Assembly (NCBI GenBank): GCA_016700155.1
Contig: CP065001.1
Coordinates: 4,340,001 to 4,404,000, forward strand
Direction: 5' to 3'
DNA from: Ignavibacteriales bacterium
Lineage (GTDB): Bacteria; Bacteroidota; Ignavibacteria; Ignavibacteriales; Ignavibacteriaceae
DNA length: 64,000 nucleotides
The notes under the pieces were generated by a model that had not been told where the DNA came from, did no database searches, and saw only the letters and a program-made list of their open reading frames with translations. Of this stretch, positions 34,594-42,855 are shown piece by piece; the first letter of the stretch is position 1; every line of letters begins with the position of its first letter. A program made the translations under genes and the position numbers.

Positions 34594-35574
34594 ATGAAGA
34601 GTGAACGGCAATTTCGATTTTGGGGTGCAGGTAATAATCTTCCCGTCATCCTGATCACTTTAATGATTGTATTTACAGCTATGGCTTGTTCAACATCACC
34701 AGACACTACATCATACATTACTGATGAGGAAGGGAAAGAAACATTTTCTTTTTCTGAAGATACGGACGGAAGAGAATCTCACTTTACCGCTCATTTCAAT
34801 GGTGATAGACTTACTGCAATTTACCGCGACGGAAAAAAACTGGAGGGCGAGGATTTTGCAGAATGCTCTGAATTAGTATATCATAAGTTAAATCACCTTC
34901 GCAAAGGAATTAAAGAATCTGACGATGATATGCTTCACTTTTCATTGGATATGAAAAAGTTCAACCAGGAGATGGATGCTTTCAGAGAGAAGATGCTTCA
35001 CGAAGGTCTTGCTTCAACAAAATTTCATTTCGATAAACAGAAATTTAAAGAGCAAATGATGAAATTGAAGGAGGAGCTTGCCCAGTTAAAGGATAAAAAT
35101 TTTGAGTTCCATTTCGATAAGGAGAAACACGAACAGGCAATGAAAGAACTGCAGGAACATCTTGCGGATCTGCAGTTACAAAAACATGATTTCAAGTTTG
35201 AATTTGATAATGAGGAATTCCAGAAAGCAATGGAACAACTGAAAGCAGCGCTGCAGGATCACGACTGGGAGGATATGGAGTTTAATATCCCCATTCCTGA
35301 GATACATATTGATATGGATGAACTTGATGAAAGTATGAAAGAGCTGGAAGTTGAAATGGGTAAACTAAAATCATTCATGAAGGAAATGCGTTCTGAAATG
35401 GTAAAGGATAATCTGATCAGTTCCGAGGATGAGGATTTTGATATGGAATTTTCTGCCGACGAAATGACAGTGAATGATAAAAAAGTTCCCGAGTCACTCC
35501 ACAAAAAATACAAAGAGCTTTATAAGAAACATTACGGTAAAGAAATAGAAGATAAAATAAAAATCCAGGAATAG
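34594..35574 (+). CDS. lipoprotein with ~29-residue helical repeats
   Basis: 326 residues. The signal segment ends in FTAMAC, giving a lipobox Cys near residue 32. From about residue 114 to 268 there are five imperfect repeats of the form [FH]xFDxxxFxxxMxxLxxxLxxL, with repeat starts near 115, 144, 172, 202 and 238. Each joins a short strand to an amphipathic, highly charged helix, as in the extracellular tails of some Bacteroidota BlaR1-type proteins. Met, Lys and Glu are abundant. Function unknown; possibly a periplasmic scaffold. A good SD (AAGGAG at 34580-34585) precedes the start. Confidence 0.72.
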   Translation: MKSERQFRFWGAGNNLPVILITLMIVFTAMACSTSPDTTSYITDEEGKETFSFSEDTDGRESHFTAHFNGDRLTAIYRDGKKLEGEDFAECSELVYHKLNHLRKGIKESDDDMLHFSLDMKKFNQEMDAFREKMLHEGLASTKFHFDKQKFKEQMMKLKEELAQLKDKNFEFHFDKEKHEQAMKELQEHLADLQLQKHDFKFEFDNEEFQKAMEQLKAALQDHDWEDMEFNIPIPEIHIDMDELDESMKELEVEMGKLKSFMKEMRSEMVKDNLISSEDEDFDMEFSADEMTVNDKKVPESLHKKYKELYKKHYGKEIEDKIKIQE

Positions 35575-35590
35575 ACCTCATCTCCACAAC

Positions 35591-35650
35591 GGGTTGTTCG
35601 GAGTCGCTAAATACTTGACCCGATTAATCTGAACAACCCTTGTTTTAATT
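35591..35650 (+). terminator. long-loop terminator-like hairpin
   Basis: GGGTTGTTC (35591-35599) and GAACAACCC (35631-35639) form a perfect 9-bp stem with a 31-nt interior, followed by TTGTTTTAATTT. It is positioned 17 bp after the repeat lipoprotein gene. Confidence 0.6.
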
Positions 35651-35743
35651 TAAAGTACCGCAATTTTTCCTGTCATCACATAATCCTTAATTATTATATT
35701 ATTACCGCTTCTTTACAATTCTCATTTATTTCAGGAGGTGAAC

Positions 35744-36202
35744 TTGGGTTATTTTATTATGAAACTTCTTCATGTGTTATTTGTAATTCTTTTTATGGGT
35801 AACATCATTGTTTCAATACTTTGGAAGATTTACGCAGACAAGACAGGTAATAAGCAGATCATCGCTTTTACTCTGAAAAGTATTATAAGAAACGATCGCA
35901 TACTTACAATGCCGGGTGTTACCGGTCTTATAATATTTGGTTTTGGTGCGCAGGGAATGGGACATATTCCTATCACAACAGGATGGATATTATGGCCCAT
36001 TATAATGATAGTGATTTCCGGTGCTGCGTTTATGGCAAAAGTAGTTCCTGTGCAAAAGAAAATGCTGAAACTTGCCGAATCAGAAAACTTTAATCAGAAT
36101 GAATACTCTGCTCTTTCTGCAGAATGGATGATCTGGGGATTGATAGCGACTCTAACACCTTTGATAGCGATTATAATGATGGTATTAAAAGTACCTCAAT
36201 AG
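35744..36202 (+). CDS. DUF2269-like integral membrane protein
   Basis: About 152 residues, four TM segments (about 8-28, 52-72, 77-98, 128-148), with KLLHVLFVILFMGNIIVSILWKIYAD resembling the DUF2269 family of unknown function. The ribosome-binding site AGGAGG is at 35733-35738, so the GTG at 35738 cannot be the start; the TTG at 35744 (5-nt spacing) fits best, and the first ATG (35759) is too far away. The msrA gene follows 34 bp downstream, probably in one operon. Confidence 0.75.
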   Translation: MGYFIMKLLHVLFVILFMGNIIVSILWKIYADKTGNKQIIAFTLKSIIRNDRILTMPGVTGLIIFGFGAQGMGHIPITTGWILWPIIMIVISGAAFMAKVVPVQKKMLKLAESENFNQNEYSALSAEWMIWGLIATLTPLIAIIMMVLKVPQ

Positions 36203-36236
36203 AAATAGAGATTATAAGTAATAAATAGGAGAATGT

Positions 36237-36905
36237 ATGTTAAGGATAGGATTTAGAATGATGCTCATCTTTTTTTCTGTAATGCCTGTAATAGGTTTTG
36301 CAGGATGCGAAGATGGAAACAATAATATTACCAACAAGACGGCAAAGGCAAATATGGAAAACATTCAGAATATGAATCTGGAGACTGCTACATTTGGGTC
36401 AGGATGCTTCTGGTGCACGGAAGCAATCTTTGAAAGACTTAAGGGAGTTAAACTTGTTGAATCCGGGTATGCCGGCGGAAAAAAGGCAAACCCCACTTAT
36501 GAAGAAGTTTGTTCAGGTGAAACAGGTCATGCTGAAGTTTGTAAAATAATTTTTGATCCGAAGGAAATCAGTTACGATGAACTTCTTGAAGTCTTCTGGC
36601 AGACACATGATCCGACAACATTAAATCGGCAGGGAGCTGATGTTGGTACTCAGTACAGGTCTGTGGTTTTCTATCACAACGAAAACCAGAAAAAGCTGGC
36701 GGAGTATTACAAGAATCAGTTAAATCAATCAGGAGCCTGGGATAATCCTGTAGTTACAGAAATATCACCTTTGACTAATTATTATAAAGCGGAGAAATAT
36801 CACCAGGACTATTTTGAAAATAATCCTACGCAAGGATACTGTTCATTTGTAATAGCGCCTAAGGTTGAAAAATTTGAAAAGGTATTCAAAAAGAAATTGA
36901 AATAA
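36237..36905 (+). CDS. msrA: peptide-methionine (S)-S-oxide reductase MsrA, lipoprotein form
   Basis: Repairs oxidised methionine in proteins. The catalytic motif GSGCFWC has the nucleophile at C57, and the C-terminal QGYCSFVIAP supplies a resolving Cys. The N-terminus MLRIGFRMMLIFFSVMPVIGFAGC looks like a lipoprotein signal with the lipobox Cys at residue 24, so this enzyme probably works in the periplasm or on a membrane face. A strong intrinsic terminator follows. Confidence 0.94.
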   Translation: MLRIGFRMMLIFFSVMPVIGFAGCEDGNNNITNKTAKANMENIQNMNLETATFGSGCFWCTEAIFERLKGVKLVESGYAGGKKANPTYEEVCSGETGHAEVCKIIFDPKEISYDELLEVFWQTHDPTTLNRQGADVGTQYRSVVFYHNENQKKLAEYYKNQLNQSGAWDNPVVTEISPLTNYYKAEKYHQDYFENNPTQGYCSFVIAPKVEKFEKVFKKKLK

Positions 36906-36932
36906 GAAACAGGCTACCGAATAAAAATAGAT

Positions 36933-36966
36933 TGCCGGCTTATTTATTAATAGCCGGCATTTTTTT
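36933..36966 (+). terminator. intrinsic terminator of msrA
   Basis: TGCCGGCT (36933-36940) pairs perfectly with AGCCGGCA (36952-36959) and is followed by a run of seven T residues. Confidence 0.9.
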
Positions 36967-37141
36967 GACTACTTGTTAGCCGAATAAGAAAATAGATACT
37001 TCCACTTATAACCTGCTTATACCGTTCATAAAAAATAAATAGTAAAAAAGCTTAATCGATTTGATCTTCAGATTGTAAAAAAATTTCATTACACATATCA
37101 CGGTAAAATCGGAGATATCTTTTTACATCAAGGGAATTCTA

Positions 37142-39319
37142 ATGAAAAAAGTTTTACTATTCACATTAGCACTATCATACATACTCGCGGCGGCACCTAA
37201 TGAAGATAAAGTTCTTAGACTAAAAAAAACAACTAACCCGATTATTGTCGATGGCAATGTTGATGCCGCATGGGCAATGGCGGATTCAGTAGAAAAATTT
37301 TTTCAGCTTCAGCCGTATTTTAAAGCGCAGCCGACAAGAAGAACCGTAGCAAAAGTTCTCACCACAAACGAATCAATCTATTGTATAATGATATGTTATG
37401 ATGAAAGAGATAATATTCAGAACAATACCGGACTGCTTGATGATTTTGCAGGGGATATTGTTTCATTCATGATCGATACGTTTAACGATAAAAAAACAGC
37501 TTACAAATTTGCGGTGAACGCATCCGGAGTCAGAGCTGATTCACGAATGCTTGATGATGCACGTAACCGTGATTATAGCTGGGATGGTATATGGTTCGCC
37601 GATTCAAAAGTGTATGACTGGGGCTTTGTTGTTGAAATGGAAATTCCTTATAAGTCGATTCAGTACCAGGAAAATTTAGAATACTGGGGACTCGATTTTG
37701 ACAGATGGATTCCTGCAAACTCCGAAGATCTTTACTGGTGTGAATATGAACAGAATGAAGGACAGAGAATTTCAAAGTTCGGAAAACTTGTGTTTGAAGA
37801 ATTTACCCCTTCAGTTAAAGGACTGAATCTTGAGTTTTATCCTGTCGCATTGAGTAAAGCAGTATATCTCAATGACGGGAAATATGATATTGATGGCGAT
37901 GCAGGGCTTGATGTTTTATATAATCCATCAAGCAGTTTAAAATTTTTATTGACTGCTAATCCCGACTTTGCACAGATAGAAGCTGATCCTTATGATTTTA
38001 ACATTTCACGTTATGAATCCTTCTTTGATGAAAGAAGACCTTTCTTTACCGAAGGTAATGAAGTGTTCACTGCATCCGGCAGACAGAGGAATACCGGCTT
38101 TTACAGACCACTTGAATTATTTTATTCAAGAAGAATTGGAAAACTTTTACCTGATGGTTCTGAAGTTCCGCTGCTTGTGGGTACAAAAGCATTCGGAAGA
38201 ATTAATGATTGGGAGTATGGCGGATTTTTTGCATTAACGGGTGAACAGGATTATAAAGATGATGATCAGAATTTAACTGAGCCGCAAGCATGGTTTGGTT
38301 CAGGAAGAATCAAGAAACAGATACTTGACAATTCTTCAGTAGGTATTCTCTTCGTTGGTAAGCAAACGAAAGATAACACATACGGAGTTGTAGATATTGA
38401 CGGTGCTTTTCGTACTTCCGAATGGCAGTTATCATACCAGGTCGCAAGATCAATAAAAAACAGTGATGGTGATTTTGCAGCGTCCGCCGGACTAACATCA
38501 TTTTCACAAACGTGGCTGAATCTTGGTCGGATAAGATACATAGGTGATAAGTTTGATATAAATCAGGTTGGCTATGTACCATGGATCGGAACAACCCAGG
38601 TCACTGTTCTATCAGGACCAATATGGCGCTATGATGAAGGATATATAAGCCAGATACTTTTATACGGCGGATTTTCTTTATACCATGAAAAAGTTGATGC
38701 ATATATGGATCGCGACGCAGCGTTCGGTTACAACATGCAGTTCAGGGATAACTGGGGATTTGAATTAAATCTTTCACTCGGACGAAGCAAGGATTCTGAC
38801 AAAGAGTTTACTTCCTATGAAGCAAGTTTAAGTTCCTGGTATAACATTTCACCCAAATGGAGCGGCAACCTTTACGGCGGTTATACAAGAACATATAATT
38901 TTGACCGCGACTATCTTGCATACTATTCATGGCTTGGCGCATACATTAGCTGGCAGGCGTTTTCTGTTTTTAATGTGGGAACTTCTTACAATATGTATAC
39001 TGAATTTGATCCTGACGGGAAGATTGAGGACATAGCATTTAATGCACGTCCTTATTTTTCACTGACTCCAATTAATGATTTAAATATCAGGGTTTATGTT
39101 GATAATGTATTTATCCGCTCAACTGACAGAATGGAAAGAATAATCGCCGGATTTTTATTCTCATATAATTTTCTGCCTAAAAGCTGGATCTATTTTGCAA
39201 TTAACGAAGCGCACGACAGAAGCGATGAATACGATACGGCTAACAATTTATTACCTGGCAGGATGCATCTTTCCAGCCGCGCCGCTGTTCTGAAAATAAA
39301 ATACCTGTACTACTTCTGA
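37142..39319 (+). CDS. DUF5916 / CBM9-like outer-membrane protein
   Basis: 725 residues. After a signal peptide the N-terminal about 200 residues form a carbohydrate-binding family-9-like sandwich (KTTNPIIVDGNVDAAW...VAKVLTTNESIYCIMICYDE), followed by the DUF5916 domain: NPDFAQIEADPYDFNISRYESFFDERRPFFTEGNEVF is its hallmark. The C-terminal half has many amphipathic strands with aromatic ends, consistent with an outer-membrane beta-barrel. Function of DUF5916 is not known. Standalone gene with AAGGGAA upstream as ribosome-binding site. Confidence 0.88.
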   Translation: MKKVLLFTLALSYILAAAPNEDKVLRLKKTTNPIIVDGNVDAAWAMADSVEKFFQLQPYFKAQPTRRTVAKVLTTNESIYCIMICYDERDNIQNNTGLLDDFAGDIVSFMIDTFNDKKTAYKFAVNASGVRADSRMLDDARNRDYSWDGIWFADSKVYDWGFVVEMEIPYKSIQYQENLEYWGLDFDRWIPANSEDLYWCEYEQNEGQRISKFGKLVFEEFTPSVKGLNLEFYPVALSKAVYLNDGKYDIDGDAGLDVLYNPSSSLKFLLTANPDFAQIEADPYDFNISRYESFFDERRPFFTEGNEVFTASGRQRNTGFYRPLELFYSRRIGKLLPDGSEVPLLVGTKAFGRINDWEYGGFFALTGEQDYKDDDQNLTEPQAWFGSGRIKKQILDNSSVGILFVGKQTKDNTYGVVDIDGAFRTSEWQLSYQVARSIKNSDGDFAASAGLTSFSQTWLNLGRIRYIGDKFDINQVGYVPWIGTTQVTVLSGPIWRYDEGYISQILLYGGFSLYHEKVDAYMDRDAAFGYNMQFRDNWGFELNLSLGRSKDSDKEFTSYEASLSSWYNISPKWSGNLYGGYTRTYNFDRDYLAYYSWLGAYISWQAFSVFNVGTSYNMYTEFDPDGKIEDIAFNARPYFSLTPINDLNIRVYVDNVFIRSTDRMERIIAGFLFSYNFLPKSWIYFAINEAHDRSDEYDTANNLLPGRMHLSSRAAVLKIKYLYYF

Positions 39320-39374
39320 TATTGGCTTTCAACCTGCTGATGAAGTAATTTGTATTTAAAATTTAAGGAATGGT

Positions 39375-40034
39375 ATGTCTTCTGCACCGCTTTCTAAAAA
39401 ACTAAAAATAAAACCGGGCGAAAAAATTCTGGTACTTAATTCACCTGAAGATTATTCTGAAAAACTTCAACCTCTGCCAGAAGGAACGTATTTAACTAAT
39501 AAAGCAGCAGGAAAATTTTCTTCAATTCATGCTTTTGTAAAAAGCAGATCAGAACTGAATAAAGAATTACAGAGAATAAAATCACTATTGAATGATAACG
39601 GGATGATCTGGTTTTGTTTTCCTAAAAAGTCTTCCGGTATAAAGACGGATATCGACAGAGATACCGGCTGGGAAGCGATTGAAAAAACGGGATTAAGGTT
39701 CATCACTCTTATTTCAATTGATGACGTGTGGAGTGCTTTCGGTTTAAGAAACGAAAAAGAAGTGCCGCAGTACAGAGAAAAAATAATTTCACCGGAAGAA
39801 AAAAAATATATCGACACAGAAAAAAAGATTGTTAAAACTCCGCCCGACCTTCAAAGTGAACTTCAGAAAAATAAAAAGGCTTTGGAATATTTTAACTCGT
39901 TAGCATACTCACATAAAAAAGAATACGTGTTGTGGATAATCGAAGCGAAGAAAGAAGAAACAAGAATCGCACGTATTAAGAAAATGATAGAGAAACTTAA
40001 TTCCGGTTTAAAGAATCCTTCAGACAAAAAATAG
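39375..40034 (+). CDS. fusion of DUF3052-like and YdeI/OmdA-like domains
   Basis: 219 residues in two parts. Residues 1 to about 125 resemble DUF3052 (KLKIKPGEKILVLNSPEDY, DNGMIWFCFPKKSSGIKTDIDRDTGWEAIEKTGL, SIDDVWSAFGLR). Residues about 155-219 match the YdeI/OmpD-associated C-terminal motif (PPDLQSELQKNKKALEYFNSLAYSHKKEYVLWIIEAKKEETRIARIKKMIEKL). The two are usually found as separate proteins. Functions are poorly defined; cytoplasmic. Convergent with the CoA-binding gene, 1 bp apart. Confidence 0.78.
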   Translation: MSSAPLSKKLKIKPGEKILVLNSPEDYSEKLQPLPEGTYLTNKAAGKFSSIHAFVKSRSELNKELQRIKSLLNDNGMIWFCFPKKSSGIKTDIDRDTGWEAIEKTGLRFITLISIDDVWSAFGLRNEKEVPQYREKIISPEEKKYIDTEKKIVKTPPDLQSELQKNKKALEYFNSLAYSHKKEYVLWIIEAKKEETRIARIKKMIEKLNSGLKNPSDKK

Positions 40035-40035
40035 T

Positions 40036-40491
40036 TTATGCCGGAAGTTTATGTCCCCACTTCATAATAGTTTTATGAAACTTGTGGAAGAACCCCATTG
40101 GTTCAAGGAACATTAAAAGACAATATCCGTGAATCACGTTCATTCCTTTTTCTTCACAGAAGCTAATAGCTTCATCCGATTCTGAACCTGTCTGCATCCA
40201 GAAATGTTTTATCCCGGCGTCGAATGCTTCTCCTACAAGCAGTTCTGTAACCATCGGCTGAACGACTGCTACAACGGCGTCAACGGGATGATCAACTTCC
40301 GCAATATTTTTATATAATTTTATTCCGCTTACTGATCCGCCGGATGGATTGATCGCGTAAACATTATAACCCTTTTCATAAAGCTGGTTATATAGAGTAA
40401 TTCCAAATCCTTTACCTGATTTGGAAACTCCGGCAACTGCTATGTTTTTTTTAGAAATGAATCTATCGATCATTGCTGATGTTATTTTCAT
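40036..40491 (-). CDS. CoA-binding domain protein
   Basis: 151-residue Rossmann protein of the CoA_binding_2 type: NIAVAGVSKSGKGFGITLYNQLYEKGYNVYAINPSGGSVSGIKLYKNIAEV, then VDAVVAVVQP and IKHFWMQTGSESDEAISFCEEKGMNVIHGYCLLMFL. The family is related to the CoA-binding part of succinyl-CoA synthetase; its role is unknown. Its frame overlaps the rseC-like gene by 29 bp; an internal Met at 40473 shortens that overlap. Last gene of the Rnf cluster. Confidence 0.85.
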   Translation of the reverse strand: MKITSAMIDRFISKKNIAVAGVSKSGKGFGITLYNQLYEKGYNVYAINPSGGSVSGIKLYKNIAEVDHPVDAVVAVVQPMVTELLVGEAFDAGIKHFWMQTGSESDEAISFCEEKGMNVIHGYCLLMFLEPMGFFHKFHKTIMKWGHKLPA

Positions 40492-40930
40492 AGTGTTCTC
40501 CTCTTTTAATAAAAATAATTTCAGGATAAGTGTTTAGTGAAACTGTTTTGTATTTCTGAATTACGAAAATAATTCCCGCATAGAATCCTATCAAAAGAAT
40601 GCTCAACGTAGTAGAAAAGAGTTCGCGGTTGGATTCAAAAAGCATAAAGCCAAAATAAATCCCGGCAAGAATAAGGATCAGGGGAAATCCATATATGATA
40701 AAACTTGCTGAGAGAATTTTTCTTCCTTCAATTGATACTTTTACATTATCTCCGGGTTTAGCTCCAAGCGGATCTTTAACCTTTAGCTGCCGCCCTTCTG
40801 ATGAAGATGGTTTACAATAAACTTTTGCAGAACATTCTTCGCATTTTTCCTTGTCAAGAATATTAATTACCGCGAAACCATTGCCGGATTCTATAACTGT
40901 TCCTTCTTCGAATAATTCTTCCGTATACAT
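40463..40930 (-). CDS. SoxR-reducing system protein RseC family
   Basis: 155 residues with the conserved Cys cluster CEECSAKVYCKP (about residues 35-46) followed by VKDPLGAKPGDNVKVSIEGRKIL and two TM segments (about 72-92, 104-124). RseC-type proteins accompany Rnf/Rsx clusters and may assist maturation or electron transfer. It lies 9 bp after rnfB on the same strand, which supports a link to Rnf. Confidence 0.86.
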   Translation of the reverse strand: MYTEELFEEGTVIESGNGFAVINILDKEKCEECSAKVYCKPSSSEGRQLKVKDPLGAKPGDNVKVSIEGRKILSASFIIYGFPLILILAGIYFGFMLFESNRELFSTTLSILLIGFYAGIIFVIQKYKTVSLNTYPEIIFIKRGEHYENNISNDR

Positions 40931-40939
40931 AAGTGATTC

Positions 40940-41779
40940 TTAGTTTACAGATACATTTTGTTCATGATGTTCTTTTACAGGATGAAGAAGATCAATTGCT
41001 TTTGTACTGCATTTCTCAATCGGGACTTTACTTAAGTCAAGTTTTGTGTAATCAATTATTGCCAGGTTATTCTCCATAACAACACCGCCGTCAGATTTAC
41101 GTGCGCAGATACCACATCCTATACAAGAAACAACACAAACCTTTTTTGCTGTTTTCGGGTCATCTTCATTTTTACAGAATACAAATAACTGTCTGTCAGA
41201 TGGATGTATTTCAATAATTCCGCGCGGACATGCTTTTGCACAAAGTCCGCATCCTGTACACAATTCATCTACAACAACCGGCAAGCCGTTTTCATCCATG
41301 TACATTGCACCGAACTGACATGCATCAACACACTCACCGCCGCCAAGACATCCATACAAACAAAGTTTATCACCGCCGGAAACAAGTGCCTGGACTGTGC
41401 ATCCCTGCGGACCATTGTATGATGCACCTTCTTTTACGGCTGCTTCATTGTTACCTCCGCGGCATAATACTCTTGCAACAAGTTTTACAGTATCGCCGGA
41501 TTCAACACCAAGTATTCTTGATATTTCTTCTACAACATCAGTGCCTCCAACCGGACAACCATTTGCTGCAGCTTTACCTTCAACAACTTTAACTGCAAAA
41601 TCATAACAGCCTGCATTTCCGCAAGCGCCGCAGTTTGCGTTCGGCAGCACTTCGTTTACTTCCGCGATTTTAGGATTTTCTTCAACACGTAGTTTTTTAT
41701 CTGCAAGAGCGAGAGCGCCTGCGAAAATAAATCCGAGTCCGCCCATTGTTGATATTGCGATGATTAATGTGAAATCCAT
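40940..41779 (-). CDS. rnfB: Rnf electron transport complex subunit B
   Basis: Ferredoxin-like iron-sulfur subunit passing electrons between ferredoxin and the membrane core of Rnf. One N-terminal TM, then the Fe-S domain with C50, C53, C58, C75 (NCGACGNAGC...NGCP), then several [4Fe-4S] motifs: C140/C144/C150/C154, C174/C177/C180/C184 (CTGCGLCAKACP) and a further set near C202-C225. The 279-residue length is in the range of long clostridial-type RnfB. It is separated from rnfA by apbE and a NusG-II gene. Confidence 0.94.
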   Translation of the reverse strand: MDFTLIIAISTMGGLGFIFAGALALADKKLRVEENPKIAEVNEVLPNANCGACGNAGCYDFAVKVVEGKAAANGCPVGGTDVVEEISRILGVESGDTVKLVARVLCRGGNNEAAVKEGASYNGPQGCTVQALVSGGDKLCLYGCLGGGECVDACQFGAMYMDENGLPVVVDELCTGCGLCAKACPRGIIEIHPSDRQLFVFCKNEDDPKTAKKVCVVSCIGCGICARKSDGGVVMENNLAIIDYTKLDLSKVPIEKCSTKAIDLLHPVKEHHEQNVSVN

Positions 41780-41828
41780 TTTATTTTCCTTTTACTTCTT
41801 CTTATCCTAAGATTGAACACTATACTTT

Positions 41829-41855
41829 GTCATCCTTCGACAAGCTCAGGATGAC
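41829..41855. repeat. palindromic repeat between rnfB and apbE
   Basis: GTCATCC and GGATGAC enclose TTCGACAAGCTCA. It belongs to the CTTCGACAAGCTCAG-type repeats, of which two more copies stand at 43674-43728. Confidence 0.8.
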
Positions 41856-41862
41856 AACAATA

Positions 41863-42849
41863 TTAATTCACTAAATACTTTTCAAAACCGGTTGAATAAA
41901 AAATCTTTCCTATGCTATCAACTATCATTACTTCTGTGTTTTCTAATCTCTCTATTAAATTCAACCCCTCATCTTTACCAAGAACAAACACTGCTGTTGC
42001 GAGCGCGTCTGCTTCCATATCTGTTTGAGCTATCACAGTTACGCTTCTGCATTTCTCTGACGGATAGCCGTTTGTTGGATCAAGAATATGATGATACCGT
42101 TTACCATTAATTTCAAAATACTGTTCATAGTCCCCGGATGTTGCCACAGCCATTCCGTTCAACTTTAATGTACCAAGTAAGTTTGTTGAACTTCGCGGAT
42201 GCTGAATGCCTACAACCCAATCACTGCCTAACTCACGTATCTCACCGCCGGCATTTACAAGAGCGGTGCTTATTCCGTTACGTTTTAATAGTTCGATTGC
42301 TTTATCCACAGCATACCCTTTTGCAATTGCACCAAAGTTTAATTGAACGCCTTTTGTTTTTGTGAATGAAGCATTAGAATTTATCTGAATATTTTTCCAT
42401 CCCGATATACTTTTTGCAGCCGATATATTTTTTTCTGATGGTAACACATGATCAGAACTTCCGAAATCCCATTCATTTATAAGAGTACCGAGACTAACAT
42501 CAAAGGCACCTTTTGAGATTTTATTCAGCGAATCACAGTACAACATTACTTCAAATATTTCCGGATGCGGCGCAAAAAGTGTTTCGCCTGAATTATTAAT
42601 TTTTGTTATTGCCCCAACATCAGAGTGTGATGAAAACAGGTCATCGATTCTTTTTATCTCATCAAATGCTTTTGTAATAATCTTATCAGCTTCTGTTTCA
42701 TTCAATCCTTTAACCTGAATTTCAACCAACGTGCCCATTAAAAGCTGAGTCCGTTTAGTCAACAGGTTTTCATTATTGTTTTTTGCAAAGAAAAATCCGA
42801 TTGCAAAAAGCACAATAAATAGAGAACTATATAAAATTATTCTTTTCAA
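41863..42849 (-). CDS. apbE: FAD:protein FMN transferase ApbE
   Basis: Attaches FMN through a phosphoester to Thr residues of RnfG and RnfD. The 328-residue protein has an N-terminal TM/signal region, QLLMGTLVEIQV, the family block LNFGAIAKGYAVDKAIELLKRNG, VNAGGEIRELG, and HHILDPTNGYPSEKCRSVTV near the C-terminus. Its location inside the Rnf cluster matches its expected targets (flavinylation motifs in rnfG and rnfD here). Confidence 0.95.
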   Translation of the reverse strand: MKRIILYSSLFIVLFAIGFFFAKNNNENLLTKRTQLLMGTLVEIQVKGLNETEADKIITKAFDEIKRIDDLFSSHSDVGAITKINNSGETLFAPHPEIFEVMLYCDSLNKISKGAFDVSLGTLINEWDFGSSDHVLPSEKNISAAKSISGWKNIQINSNASFTKTKGVQLNFGAIAKGYAVDKAIELLKRNGISTALVNAGGEIRELGSDWVVGIQHPRSSTNLLGTLKLNGMAVATSGDYEQYFEINGKRYHHILDPTNGYPSEKCRSVTVIAQTDMEADALATAVFVLGKDEGLNLIERLENTEVMIVDSIGKIFYSTGFEKYLVN

Positions 42850-42855
42850 TTCGTT

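Noticed and set aside
41204..41606. Plus-strand frames antisense to rnfB
   Set aside because: Open only because of the codon composition of rnfB, whose Cys motifs are unmistakable; shadows.
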